43,279 nt of DNA from an uncultured Bacilli bacterium (GCA_910585915.1 CAJUGF010000007.1:2704-45982); one strand, 5' to 3'. Positions 1-8,883 are shown, counted from the first letter of the stretch. The notes: a model not told the origin generated them from the letters alone. A program made the numbers and translations.

Positions 1-1059
1 TTCCAATACTATCAGTTTTTGCTTTTCCCTTATAAAAACGTTCAAAAATATGAGGTAAATCTTCTTTTAAAATTCCAGACCCAGTATCTTTAATAACAAT
101 TTCAATATACATCGGATTATCAGATGCTTCAATCGAAATCATTCCTTTCACTGGCGTATGTTCCATTGCATTTTTAATTAAATTAATAAGCGCTTCAATC
201 GTCCAATGAAAATCCAAATTACAAACTAACTGGTCAGGAACACTAACTTTACACTCTATTTGCTTTAACTCTAGAGGAATTAAAGAGGGTTTCAAAGCTT
301 CTTCTAAAATCTGCTGAACAAATACCTCTTTTAACTGAAATTCAATCGTTCCACACGTTCTAATTGCTCTTTCTGCTGATTTAAAAAATCGATACGTTCA
401 TGATCTTTAATTTTAGGATTTCGAAGAACATCATTAATCACAGATAAACTAGTCAGTGGTGTCCGTAATTGATGAGAAATATCAGACAAAGTTCGCTCTA
501 AATTTTTCTTATCTTTCAAAGAATTATCACTAATATTTCGAAGCTTATTTGTAACTTTTAATAAATCGCTCTTAAAAGAACTAAGCCCATCTTCCCGATA
601 ATCCTTTAAATCCATTTCATAATCATTTTTTAAAACTCGAAATAAGTACTCATGTAATTCCTTAATCCTTCTCTCCTTTTGAAAGGAAAAAAATAATACT
701 AAAAGCAAGAAAAGAACAAAACTGATTAAAAAAGAACAAAATACAATCTGCTTTGTTTTTACTTCCAACTGCTCTACAAAATCAATATAATTAAGAGAAT
801 CTTCATTTAAAAAGCCATATCGCTTTAAAATGGATAAATCATAATTCTTATCATCTCTTTGAAAAATTTCCATCATATCATGTTCAAGTTCTGGATGTTT
901 TTCAACTAAATGATTCAAAACAAAAGCATTATTATCAACAAAACTTTTTTTATATTCTGAAATAATGAAATGATAACTCCAAAAAGCCATTCCTAAAAAA
1001 AGCAAAAAACATCCAAAAAAAGACAAGATTTCTTTTTTATATACCTCAAAAAATTTCAC
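1..1059 (-). pseudogene. OmpR-partner sensor histidine kinase, internally deleted and frameshifted; runs off the left edge
   Basis: This is a membrane sensor kinase paired with the response regulator just upstream. The first frame starts at GTG 1057-1059, overlapping the regulator's TGA as GTGA. It gives two membrane segments (about residues 13-32 and 107-126), a HAMP-like stretch and a HisKA H-box with DISHQLRTPLTSL, then stops at 331-333 shortly after QLERVER. A second frame resumes at once with GTIEFQLKEV and carries the ATPase domain: N-box NLIKNAMEHTP, G1 box DTGSGI and F-box IFERFYKGKA. The usual HisKA helix-2 stretch (WLVTSLLKLS-like, about 14 residues) is missing at the junction. A small out-of-frame deletion has therefore split the gene. 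The 3' end lies outside the window. The family call is firm. Loss of function is inferred; an assembly error is possible. Confidence 0.85.
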
Positions 1060-1736
1060 AAAACATCTCCAGCCTTATAACCAACACCACGAACGGTTAA
1101 AATAATAGAAGGATGATTAACATCATCTTCTATCTTCTCACGAATTCTTTTAATATAAACTGTTAATGTATTATCGTTTACATATGCTTCATTAACATCC
1201 CAAATATCTGCTAAAATCTTTTCTCTAGTAAAGACCATATTAGGATTCATCACAAGAGTTAATAAAATTTTATACTCTAAAGCAGTCAACATCACATCAT
1301 GTCCATTTTTTAAAACTTTAGCAGAATTTAAGTCAACTACCACATTTCCAATCTTAATAATATTTCCCAAATTCTTTTTATTTCTTCTTAAAACAGCATT
1401 CATTCTGCTTATTAATTCTCTTGTCTTAAAAGGCTTAGTAATATAGTCATCAGCACCCATATCAAGTCCTTTTACAATGGAAACTTCTTCTAAATTAGCA
1501 GTCAGAAAAATAATGGGCACCTCACAAAAATTCCGAATTTGTTCCATCACTTGAAACCCATTCATGTCAGGTAAATTTAAATCCAGTAAAACTAAATCAA
1601 TATTTTCCTCTTTCATAATTTGAAGTGCTTTATTTCCATTGCTTGCAGTAAAACACAGAAAGTTTTCTTGCTCTAAACAATACTTAAGCCCCATTAAAAT
1701 AGCATTCTCATCCTCTACCAATAATACTGACGTCAT
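1056..1736 (-). CDS. OmpR/PhoB-family response regulator
   Basis: A DNA-binding response regulator of 226 residues. The receiver domain has the acidic pair near E8-D9, phospho-acceptor D52 in LLDLNLPDMNG and switch lysine K101 in TKPF. A C-terminal winged helix follows, ending in the typical TVRGVGYKAG. A longer reading frame exists upstream, but the ATG at 1734-1736 is preferred because a GGTGATGA ribosome site precedes it and the receiver fold begins directly with TSVLLVEDE. The stop TGA overlaps the kinase GTG start by 4 nt, which implies translational coupling. Its cognate kinase is disrupted, so the regulator may be orphaned. The target is unknown and no ABC transporter adjoins it. Confidence 0.93.
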   Translation of the reverse strand: MTSVLLVEDENAILMGLKYCLEQENFLCFTASNGNKALQIMKEENIDLVLLDLNLPDMNGFQVMEQIRNFCEVPIIFLTANLEEVSIVKGLDMGADDYITKPFKTRELISRMNAVLRRNKKNLGNIIKIGNVVVDLNSAKVLKNGHDVMLTALEYKILLTLVMNPNMVFTREKILADIWDVNEAYVNDNTLTVYIKRIREKIEDDVNHPSIILTVRGVGYKAGDVL

Positions 1737-1755
1737 AAGTTCATCACCTAATATT

Positions 1756-1764
1756 ATTATAACA
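1756..1764 (-). promoter_or_regulatory. Extended -10 promoter for the response regulator operon
   Basis: The minus strand reads TGTTATAAT here, an extended -10 (TG one base before TATAAT), 20 nt upstream of the regulator ATG. No good -35 hexamer is visible at the usual distance, as is common for extended -10 promoters. Confidence 0.55.
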
Positions 1765-1828
1765 TAAATATTCATAGAATCTTAATTACACTTTTGTCAT
1801 TTGTTTTTTACATAAGCAACAAAAAGAC

Positions 1829-1854
1829 AAAAAAAGAAGATAATTACTATCTTC
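1829..1854 (-). terminator. Rho-independent terminator after the glycosyltransferase operon
   Basis: Perfect 7-bp stem (GAAGATA / TATCTTC, 1836-1842 and 1848-1854) with a 5-nt loop, followed on the minus strand by seven T (plus-strand A run 1829-1835). It lies 10 nt past the glycosyltransferase stop and isolates that operon from the two-component pair. Confidence 0.85.
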
Positions 1855-1863
1855 CAATAAAAA

Positions 1864-3093
1864 CTAATTTAATAATTTATCTAAATCAACATCACTACGA
1901 TCATGTTTAATTTGTTCCCAACTATCAGTTTTTTTAATTAAACAAACAATATTAATAGGAATCCATGATAATAGAAAAAGACTAAAGAAGAAAATGCCAG
2001 ATAAAATATCCTTAGGTTTTTTATGATTATATTTAACAACAAATACGTTCATTAAAACACTCATAATATAAAATACAATAAAGAATAATAATCCTGACGC
2101 ATAAAGATAAGAAAAGAAATCAAATAATTCTACTCCTGCTAAATGAAAGATAATAAGAACAATTGATAATGCAGATGATACAAGCATCATAATAGGTGCT
2201 AAAAACATCATTAACATATCAAAACATGCAATATTTCCTGTTTTAATAAAAGTACTTACTAACTTTTTAGAGTATGTAGTTAAACAATTTAATGTACCAC
2301 TCGTCCATCTTTTACGTTGTTTCCAACTTGCACTAAAAGTCATAGGATGTTCATCATAAGTAATCGCATCTTCTACAAAGGCTACTTGAATTCCTCGAAT
2401 AGAACATTGTGCAGTAAATTCACTATCCTCAGTAATTGTTACTGTATTAAACCCATCTTTTACAACTTCTTTACGCATCATAAATCCTGTACCATTAATA
2501 GTTGCAGATCCAGAATAATTCATACGTGCTCTATTATAAAAGAAATTTTGAATAAAATAGAATAAAGTATAACTTCCAGTCAACCAATTATCTCCCATAT
2601 TCTTTGCATCACGGAAAGCCTGTGCAACTTGCACTCCTTCACACAATGCATCATTCATTCTTGCTAAGAAATCAGGATGCACTAGATTATCTGCGTCAAA
2701 TACTACAAAAGCATCAATATCTTCTCTTGCTTGTAACTTATCGAAAGTAAATCTTAAAGCATCTGCCTTATACTTAACAGGTACTGTACAATCGATAATT
2801 GTAGCTCCTGCCTTCCTTGCTGCCCCTTCAGTATCATCTGTACAATTATTAGGTACAACAAAAATTTCATATAAATCCTTTGGATAATTTTGACGGTTTA
2901 AACTATCTACTAAAGCACCTATAACCTTTTCTTCATTTCTTGTTGCAATAACAATCCCAAATTTATGTTTTGGTTTATGTTTGCTAAACTGACTTTTATG
3001 ATAATTTTTAAAACCGAAAAGCCCAGTAATTGCAAAATACATACCATAAACAAATGTAATAGAAAATATAATATAATATAGTATTACTAACAT
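1864..3093 (-). CDS. Processive family 2 glycosyltransferase, membrane-bound
   Basis: A 409-residue GT2 enzyme of the BcsA/NodC/hyaluronan-synthase type, expected to polymerise or transfer a nucleotide-sugar-derived residue at the inner face of the membrane. The order is an N-terminal membrane segment (about 1-25), a GT-A domain beginning FGIVIATRNEE, the DxD motif in VVFDADN (D133-D135), the acceptor-site TEDSE (221-225), and the processive-type QRKRW (259-263, matching Q/RxxRW). Three or four membrane helices follow (about 285-385). It lies 8 nt downstream of a GntR-type regulator and forms an operon with it. The sugar and product cannot be told from sequence; exopolysaccharide or glycolipid synthesis is likely. 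Confidence 0.88.
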   Translation of the reverse strand: MLVILYYIIFSITFVYGMYFAITGLFGFKNYHKSQFSKHKPKHKFGIVIATRNEEKVIGALVDSLNRQNYPKDLYEIFVVPNNCTDDTEGAARKAGATIIDCTVPVKYKADALRFTFDKLQAREDIDAFVVFDADNLVHPDFLARMNDALCEGVQVAQAFRDAKNMGDNWLTGSYTLFYFIQNFFYNRARMNYSGSATINGTGFMMRKEVVKDGFNTVTITEDSEFTAQCSIRGIQVAFVEDAITYDEHPMTFSASWKQRKRWTSGTLNCLTTYSKKLVSTFIKTGNIACFDMLMMFLAPIMMLVSSALSIVLIIFHLAGVELFDFFSYLYASGLLFFIVFYIMSVLMNVFVVKYNHKKPKDILSGIFFFSLFLLSWIPINIVCLIKKTDSWEQIKHDRSDVDLDKLLN

Positions 3094-3101
3094 AAGCCCA
3101 C

Positions 3102-3452
3102 CTATTTTATCCTTTCCTTTATATCTTCAAATGATAAACCTAACATTTTAAGTTCATCAACTTCCTTTTGAATAATTCCAATAGATGTCTCTACTTTATT
3201 TTGTACAATTTCCTCAATTTTAGAAGTAATAAATGTACCTTTTGTTGATACACTGCGAATAATATTTTTATTTTCAAGCTCAGAATAAGACTTTTTTACA
3301 GTATTAGGATTAATTCCAAGTTCGCTGGCAAGTTCTCTAATGCTTGGCATCTGATCCTGAGGTTTTAACTTACCATTGATAATACACTTCTCTATTTCAT
3401 TCGCGATTTGAACATAAATCGGTGTCCTACTCTGATAATCAATATCAAACAT
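3102..3452 (-). CDS. GntR-family transcriptional regulator, YtrA subfamily
   Basis: A short GntR protein of 116 residues. The winged helix spans about residues 10-75, with the recognition region IRELASELGINPNTVKKSY, followed by a short helical tail. YtrA-type regulators lack a large effector domain and normally repress their own operon, often with envelope or transport genes. Here the partner is the downstream glycosyltransferase (8-nt gap). A perfect palindrome, GTACTA-N7-TAGTAC, lies 31 nt upstream of the start and very probably is its operator, making the operon autoregulated. The inducing signal is unknown. Confidence 0.92.
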   Translation of the reverse strand: MFDIDYQSRTPIYVQIANEIEKCIINGKLKPQDQMPSIRELASELGINPNTVKKSYSELENKNIIRSVSTKGTFITSKIEEIVQNKVETSIGIIQKEVDELKMLGLSFEDIKERIK

Positions 3453-3471
3453 ACAATCCCCCTCTTATTTC

Positions 3472-3503
3472 ATTATACATTAGTACTACTTGGGTTAGTA
3501 CAA
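3472..3503 (-). promoter_or_regulatory. Promoter of the gntR-glycosyltransferase operon
   Basis: The minus strand has TATAAT (3472-3477) and upstream TTGTAC (3498-3503). The 20-nt spacer is longer than optimal, so the -35 assignment is uncertain. The palindromic operator fills the spacer. Confidence 0.45.
3483..3501. promoter_or_regulatory. Palindromic operator, probably for the adjacent GntR/YtrA regulator
   Basis: Perfect inverted repeat GTACTA (3483-3488), spacer CTTGGGT, TAGTAC (3496-3501). It sits between the TATAAT -10 and the TTGTAC -35 of the regulator operon, the ideal place for a repressor that blocks RNA polymerase. Binding is inferred from position and symmetry. Confidence 0.75.
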
Positions 3504-3597
3504 TTGAATTATATAACAAAAACCCGAAAAAAGCAATGACTATTTAGTCACAAAGATTCCACATCCTACAAAATGACCCAAAAAAAGACAAAAATTA

Positions 3598-3606
3598 TGC
3601 TATAAT
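3598..3606 (+). promoter_or_regulatory. Extended -10 promoter for the arylsulfotransferase operon
   Basis: TGCTATAAT: a perfect TATAAT with the TGn extension. It overlaps the ATG at 3605, which therefore cannot be the normal translation start. A GAGGTG ribosome site (3616-3621) and a TTG (3629) follow at sensible distances. Confidence 0.75.
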
Positions 3607-3628
3607 GAAAAATATGAGGTGTAATAAT

Positions 3629-4507
3629 TTGAAAAAGGTATATCTATTAGGAATCATAATTTTATTATTAATTAGTAGTATATATATAATGTTACCAATA
3701 AAAGAAAAAAAAATCAAAGAAGAATTACAAAGAATTAACCAATTAATAACAGATGCAAGTACACAATGGACAGATTTTTCTCCTATCAAAGAAGGAAAAT
3801 TAACAGGAACCATAAATTATAAAGGATCCCATAAAGAACCCTACAAAATACCAATTTCCTACTTCTTTAAAGTTGATGACAATAGCGATATCACTATTTG
3901 GGATGAATCAGGTTCACATAATATTCTATGGAATCAAGAATATATAGGTATATTAAAAAAGCTTAGAAATAGCCAAAAAATTGAAAATATTCTAGAAATT
4001 GAACAAATAAATCAGGGCATAATTACATTAAACCAAGAAAAAATAAACAATATTTTGAATACTTCATTTCATAAGTGCACGGCTAAAATAGAAACAAACA
4101 CAATATGGAAAAACATTACAAAAACAACATTACAATTTGATGAAACAATAATAACAATTCAAAAAAATATCATCGAAATAGTAACTCCCAAAGACAAAAT
4201 AACACTAAATCAAACACAAAATGGATGGCTTATATCTATTAACGAACAAACCAAAATCCAAACTGAAATAAGAGAAAATCAAAACACCTACCATATCATT
4301 ATGAATAATAATGTTTTCTTATTAAAAAAAACCAAGGACAATTTAAAAATAATTTCCTCTACACCAATCGAAAACTATCATAGTATGGAAATCGATCTAA
4401 CTAAAAATACCATAACTGACAGAATATCAAAAGAATTAGAAATAGATTATTTTCCTATTTTAAAATACCTTCAAGCACTCAATGTAATAAAGGAGCCCAG
4501 AGAATGA
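3629..4507 (+). CDS. Uncharacterised membrane-anchored protein coupled to an arylsulfotransferase
   Basis: Not recognised. It has 292 residues from TTG 3629, with a single N-terminal membrane helix (about 4-22). The exported remainder has a short coiled segment and many beta-prone Thr/Ile/Asn-rich strands. The upstream in-frame ATG at 3605 lies inside the -10 box, while TTG 3629 has GAGGTG seven nt before it, so TTG is chosen. The stop overlaps the next gene's ATG as ATGA (4504-4507), so the two are co-translated and probably act together at the outer membrane face. A chaperone, substrate-binding or periodic wall-associated role is possible, but nothing in the sequence names one. Confidence 0.75.
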   Translation: MKKVYLLGIIILLLISSIYIMLPIKEKKIKEELQRINQLITDASTQWTDFSPIKEGKLTGTINYKGSHKEPYKIPISYFFKVDDNSDITIWDESGSHNILWNQEYIGILKKLRNSQKIENILEIEQINQGIITLNQEKINNILNTSFHKCTAKIETNTIWKNITKTTLQFDETIITIQKNIIEIVTPKDKITLNQTQNGWLISINEQTKIQTEIRENQNTYHIIMNNNVFLLKKTKDNLKIISSTPIENYHSMEIDLTKNTITDRISKELEIDYFPILKYLQALNVIKEPRE

Positions 4508-6387
4508 AAAATAGAATATACATATACCTCATCATCCTACTATTATGTATAGGAATAGTGTTATTTTACCAAAATCAACAAATCAAAAATTTATTTCAAA
4601 ATGGAACAACTTCTAAAGTAAATGAAATACTATCCATGCAAAAAGAAATCAATCAAAAACTTGAAAAAATCAAAAAAAATACAAAATACACGTTAGAAAA
4701 CGCTTACATAGAACTGAATCCCTACAAAATAAGTCCATTATCAGCTATAATCATTTTTCAAACCAATGACAAAGAAAAAATCGAAGTATATTTAAACCAA
4801 GAATACATTTTAACAAGTGAAGAAAATAATATTCACACCATTCCTATATATGGATTACATGAAAATACAGAGAACATTATAAAATTAAAAAGTTCTGACA
4901 AAGAAATAGATTACAAAATCCAAACTGAAAAAAGCAATTTAGCATCTTTAAATATATTAGAAAACAATAATACTTCTAAACATGATGAATTATACTTTAT
5001 GACAGCTTCTTATATTTCAGGACTATCTGCTTATGACCAAGATGGAAATCTCCGTTTCTATTTAACAGAACCTTATCGTATGGATATAGAATGGCTTGAA
5101 AATGGACACTTTATAATTGGAATTCCAGAAGGACAATATGCTGAAAATTTCTATGGATTTGTCGAAATGGATTATCTAGGTAAAATTTATAATTATTACA
5201 CATTAGAACACGGTTTTTCTTTTGAAGCACAAATTTTAAATAATGGAAATTATCTAATAGCGGGTGGCGAAAATCCTGTCTACATCAACAAACAAGTAAT
5301 TACGGAAATAAATCCCCAAAATGGAAAAACAATAAATAAGATAGACATCTATGATATTTTCAAAAGAATTGACCCCGAATTTCCTGATAAATACCTTGCT
5401 CAAGCTGCAATTCGCAATGGATTTTATTACGATGAAAAGACAAAAGATTTAATAGTATCATTTAGAGGAATCAATACAATATTCTGTCTAAACTATGAAA
5501 CAAAACAATTAAAATGGATCTTTACTAATCCTCAAAATGAAGTATTTCAAAAAGACATCTGGCAGCCATATATGGTAACAAGTAAAGAGAATGATTACCC
5601 ATGGGGACAACATGCACCAATCATTACTCAAGAAGGATACATCGCGTTCTTTAATAATGACTATGATAGATATCATGGCTTTGAAGTTGGTGGATACGAC
5701 TCAGTGAGTCATTATAGTGATAACTATTCGCGTGCTGAAATTTATGAAATAAAAAATAATATTGCCATCAAAATATGGCAATACGATGAAAACGAATCAT
5801 ACTTTTCTCATCAATATGGATCGATTAAAATAAATGATCAAAATCAAAAATTAATCAATTTTGGTTGGACTTTAAAAAGTGATTATCGAGAAAAGTCAAA
5901 TGCTACTCTTAGTAATTCAGAAAAAAATATTGATAATACATACGCTTACATTGTAGAATTAGATGAAAAAGATAATACGATTTTTAAAGCAACCATTGAA
6001 GAAGGAAAATATCGTGTTTTCAAGCATACAATCTATGATCATATTTCTACGAATATTGATTTCACAACATTACAGGAATATAATACAATTCCCAAAGAAA
6101 ATCTGAACAAAAAAAATCGCAAGGAACTAAAAAATGTTAAAGATTGGATCTATAACGGAAAAATAACACAAAATTATTTCGAAACAAATTATGATATCAA
6201 AGAAACAGACGAAATTGAGTTTTATTTTTTAAATGAATCAGGAAAAGTATCTAGTATGATCTATAAAGAAAAAGAAGATCCAATAACAAAGAGAATCTTT
6301 GCTTTAGATCTTCCTCACGGAAAATATAAATTTTATATAAAAATTAATGGTATCGTTTGGAATACAAATACAATCATTGAATTTTAA
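4504..6387 (+). CDS. Arylsulfotransferase (ASST)-family exported protein
   Basis: A 627-residue protein with one N-terminal membrane anchor (about 5-22), a small N-terminal strand-rich domain (about 60-140) and a beta-propeller-like region resembling PF05935 aryl-sulfate sulfotransferases. Repeated blades contain phrases such as SAYDQDGNLRFYL, WLENGHFIIGIP and AQILNNGNYLIAGG. Conserved-looking histidines occur in PWGQHAPII (about 371) and FSHQYGS (about 435). ASST enzymes move sulfate from one phenolic ester to another through a histidine. Whether all catalytic residues are present cannot be confirmed here. It is translationally coupled to the upstream membrane protein. The last 14 nt overlap the end of the convergent gene. 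Confidence 0.7.
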   Translation: MKNRIYIYLIILLLCIGIVLFYQNQQIKNLFQNGTTSKVNEILSMQKEINQKLEKIKKNTKYTLENAYIELNPYKISPLSAIIIFQTNDKEKIEVYLNQEYILTSEENNIHTIPIYGLHENTENIIKLKSSDKEIDYKIQTEKSNLASLNILENNNTSKHDELYFMTASYISGLSAYDQDGNLRFYLTEPYRMDIEWLENGHFIIGIPEGQYAENFYGFVEMDYLGKIYNYYTLEHGFSFEAQILNNGNYLIAGGENPVYINKQVITEINPQNGKTINKIDIYDIFKRIDPEFPDKYLAQAAIRNGFYYDEKTKDLIVSFRGINTIFCLNYETKQLKWIFTNPQNEVFQKDIWQPYMVTSKENDYPWGQHAPIITQEGYIAFFNNDYDRYHGFEVGGYDSVSHYSDNYSRAEIYEIKNNIAIKIWQYDENESYFSHQYGSIKINDQNQKLINFGWTLKSDYREKSNATLSNSEKNIDNTYAYIVELDEKDNTIFKATIEEGKYRVFKHTIYDHISTNIDFTTLQEYNTIPKENLNKKNRKELKNVKDWIYNGKITQNYFETNYDIKETDEIEFYFLNESGKVSSMIYKEKEDPITKRIFALDLPHGKYKFYIKINGIVWNTNTIIEF

Positions 6388-8029
6388 CGGATTTTTTAAT
6401 CCGTTTTTTATATAAAAGAAAACTAACATAAGCAAATAAACTGCCAAATACTGAAACAATAGAAACAACATTACTAATCTGATCAACTCTAGTACCTGGA
6501 TAAGTTAATGTATATACTCCATCTTCGCTAATTTCTACCTCAATAAATCCATTCTCATTTTCTTTCAAAGGAATTATTTCTCCTGATTCACTTGTAAGTT
6601 GATATCCAATATAATAAAGACGTGGTAATTCCAAAATAGAATCCCTTTTTGCTTCAAATTTCAAATTAGGAACACTACTTTCTAAAATACTAGCACGATT
6701 TCCCTTCTTGACTAGAATCCCTGAATCACGATTTTCATAATACTCTTCATTGCGATAAGCATTCTCAGGTAAATACTCATGTTGCCATCCCATCGCGGCA
6801 CCACTCACCACCGTTTCTTCCTTGCTATGAAGAAATACATTGTCACAACGATAATGAATTTCAATAAGAGAAAAACTTGCTAATAACAAAACAATAAAAA
6901 TAAGGGTTTTATTACTAACATTTCTTAAACACATAGGTGCAAAAATAGCAGCTCCAATTGCAACAAAAGCACAAAGCCTCCATGCAAATTGAATCATATA
7001 AAGGATACTTGGTAACATATCAAAATAAAATAACTTCGTAGAACAAAACAAACACAAAAGCATCATTACTACAAATCCTTTAGCATAAGGAATAGACATT
7101 AATTTCTTTTTTCTATATTGAACACAAGTAATAATAAATAAAATGACTGTTGGAAGTAAAAAGGAAAAAGTTACCCCATCATGAAAATGAACAAATGGGA
7201 AATATTCATGTGGCCACAAAGAAGTACCATAAACGCCCCAAGACATAACCCCTTCTAAAAATACAGCAATACCACCTCGAATTTTATACTCTACCATAGG
7301 AACCAAAAAGAAAAGACAAATCAGTAAGACAGAAATGGTAGCAATAATAAAATGATTTAAAAATTCTCGTCGAAACACTTTTTTATAATAAACTAATAAA
7401 AAGATAGCTAAAAAAATGGTAAAATAAATCATCAAAGTAAAGTGTGATAAGATTCCTCCCACATACCCGATTACAAACAAAGGATAAAATTTTTGAGGCT
7501 CACTATCTAATAAAGACACAACGCCAGATAAAATCATAGGAAGAAATGGAAAAACAAAAAGTTCTGCAATTGCATCACGAACATAATGTTCCGATAAATG
7601 GTAAGGACTCGATAGATAAATCAAACTTGAAAAAAATGCTACTTTTTTATTTTTACTTAACTTATATGTAAATTCATACATAGTAATTCCTGAAAGCAAA
7701 AATACAACAACATGCACAAATTGAAAGCTTTGTGTAACAGAAAAACCAATATTCGAAAAGAAACAATTAACAAAAGCTGTAATTGTATGTGAAAGTGGTG
7801 GATAAAGTAAATGCGAAGCATATCCAAAACCATTTGCTAAATTAGGTAAAATGGGACTTCCAAATATTCCATGCATACGAATAGAATCAGTAAGAGAAAT
7901 GACATTTGCTACATGATAAATCGTATCATCATTCTCGTGATATGGATTAAGTAACATCGGACTCATTAAAAGAAGGGAAAACAAAATAATTCCCAAAATA
8001 CTCCACTTATGTTCTAACAATTTTTTCAT
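6374..8029 (-). CDS. Large polytopic membrane protein, GT-C glycosyltransferase-like (PTPS-related/YfhO type)
   Basis: About 551 residues with roughly ten membrane helices and a C-terminal extracytoplasmic domain (about 400-520) before a last helix. The first outer loop has NPYHENDDTIYH, an acidic pair plus His at the position where GT-C enzymes keep catalytic Asp residues. This matches the class often labelled '6-pyruvoyl-tetrahydropterin synthase-related membrane protein'. Such proteins are thought to use lipid-linked sugars outside the membrane. The ATG at 8027-8029 is chosen over 8047 because GAGG lies 7-8 nt before it. Its 3' end overlaps the convergent arylsulfotransferase gene. Substrate unknown. 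Confidence 0.65.
   Translation of the reverse strand: MKKLLEHKWSILGIILFSLLLMSPMLLNPYHENDDTIYHVANVISLTDSIRMHGIFGSPILPNLANGFGYASHLLYPPLSHTITAFVNCFFSNIGFSVTQSFQFVHVVVFLLSGITMYEFTYKLSKNKKVAFFSSLIYLSSPYHLSEHYVRDAIAELFVFPFLPMILSGVVSLLDSEPQKFYPLFVIGYVGGILSHFTLMIYFTIFLAIFLLVYYKKVFRREFLNHFIIATISVLLICLFFLVPMVEYKIRGGIAVFLEGVMSWGVYGTSLWPHEYFPFVHFHDGVTFSFLLPTVILFIITCVQYRKKKLMSIPYAKGFVVMMLLCLFCSTKLFYFDMLPSILYMIQFAWRLCAFVAIGAAIFAPMCLRNVSNKTLIFIVLLLASFSLIEIHYRCDNVFLHSKEETVVSGAAMGWQHEYLPENAYRNEEYYENRDSGILVKKGNRASILESSVPNLKFEAKRDSILELPRLYYIGYQLTSESGEIIPLKENENGFIEVEISEDGVYTLTYPGTRVDQISNVVSIVSVFGSLFAYVSFLLYKKRIKKSVKIQ
6386..6409 (+). terminator. Rho-independent terminator after the arylsulfotransferase gene
   Basis: AACGGATT (6386-6393), TTTT loop, AATCCGTT (6398-6405), then T to 6409. 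It begins at the stop codon of the plus-strand gene and lies inside the last codons of the convergent minus-strand gene, so those codons (KKSVK region) also encode a terminator. Confidence 0.85.
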
Positions 8030-8051
8030 GATTATACCTCGTTTCATGAAA

Positions 8052-8081
8052 ATAATACCATAAAATGCTAATTTTTGTAAA
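8052..8081 (-). promoter_or_regulatory. Promoter of the GT-C-like membrane protein gene
   Basis: Minus strand TTTACA (8076-8081), 18-nt spacer, TATTAT (8052-8057), ending 22 nt before the ATG. Reasonable sigma-A match. Confidence 0.55.
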
Positions 8082-8218
8082 AAGCAAAAGATTAAACTAT
8101 AATAGATTTAGGAAATGAAGTAGAATGTTAGAACATTATATAAAAAAATCTATTGATCCAAAATACCCTGATTTAAAGTTCTTTTAAAAAAAATATATAA
8201 TAGTATGAAATCAATAAA

Positions 8219-8883
8219 TCAGATATTTGGATGAAAGAGATCCACATGACCAAATAGTTTTATTTGTGAAGAACTATGATATATAATTACTCCATCGTCA
8301 AAAATTGCATATACGTTTTTTTGGGTATCATTTGAAACTTTTTGTAACCCTTCAAAATAATCTTTAGTTGCAATAGAATGAACATCAAAATAAAACGGAT
8401 CATTTAAAACTCCAAAACCATCATAAAAGGCAAAATAAGAATATATAACTGGCATATAAACCATAATAGAATGAATTCGATCACATCCCTTAAATTCCAA
8501 TAATTTACTAAGAACATATTGAATGCGGAGTTCGATCGGAAATAAAATATCACGATATTTATTTTCATAAAACAAATTAAAGTCCAAATCACTAGCAAAA
8601 ATATTTGAACCTCTAGCAAAGCTTCCATTTAAAGCTATAAATTGTACTTTTGACAACTCAGGATAAAATGAAAGAACATCTTTTATAAGTTTAATAAATA
8701 CATTTTTTGCTTTAACATACAATTTTTCATACCATCTTTTGAAAAATGAAAAGCATTAAATTCATATTCTATTTTAATTTGCTTCAATGATTTTTTATAT
8801 TTTTGTTGTAAAAGAAAGAGAATTGATTTTTCTAAATTTTCCTCACTCATATTTTGCTTCATTAAACGAAAAACCTTTCTCAT
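8219..8883 (-). pseudogene. MNT/KNT-type nucleotidyltransferase gene broken by a frameshift
   Basis: Two overlapping frames seem to form one gene. The downstream part (8219-8722) has the nucleotidyltransferase signature GSFARGSNIFASDLDFNL: a GS turn followed by the metal-binding D-x-D. The upstream part (8683-8883) begins MRKVFRLMKQNMSEENLEK and continues to FSKDGMKN. At about 8725-8735 the sequence ATG-AAAAATTG reads out of frame. One extra base there would join KDGM to KLYVKAKNVF. The intact product would be about 220 residues. Substrate class (antibiotic, RNA or protein) cannot be judged. The downstream part might still be translated alone from ATG 8722, but it lacks a good ribosome site. 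Confidence 0.65.

Noticed and set aside
2317..2565. Plus-strand frame inside the glycosyltransferase
   Set aside because: Antisense shadow of a well-supported gene; no ribosome site and no family features.
8404..8628. Alternative minus-strand frame inside the nucleotidyltransferase
   Set aside because: Hydrophobic shadow frame. The overlapping frame has the GS...D-x-D signature.
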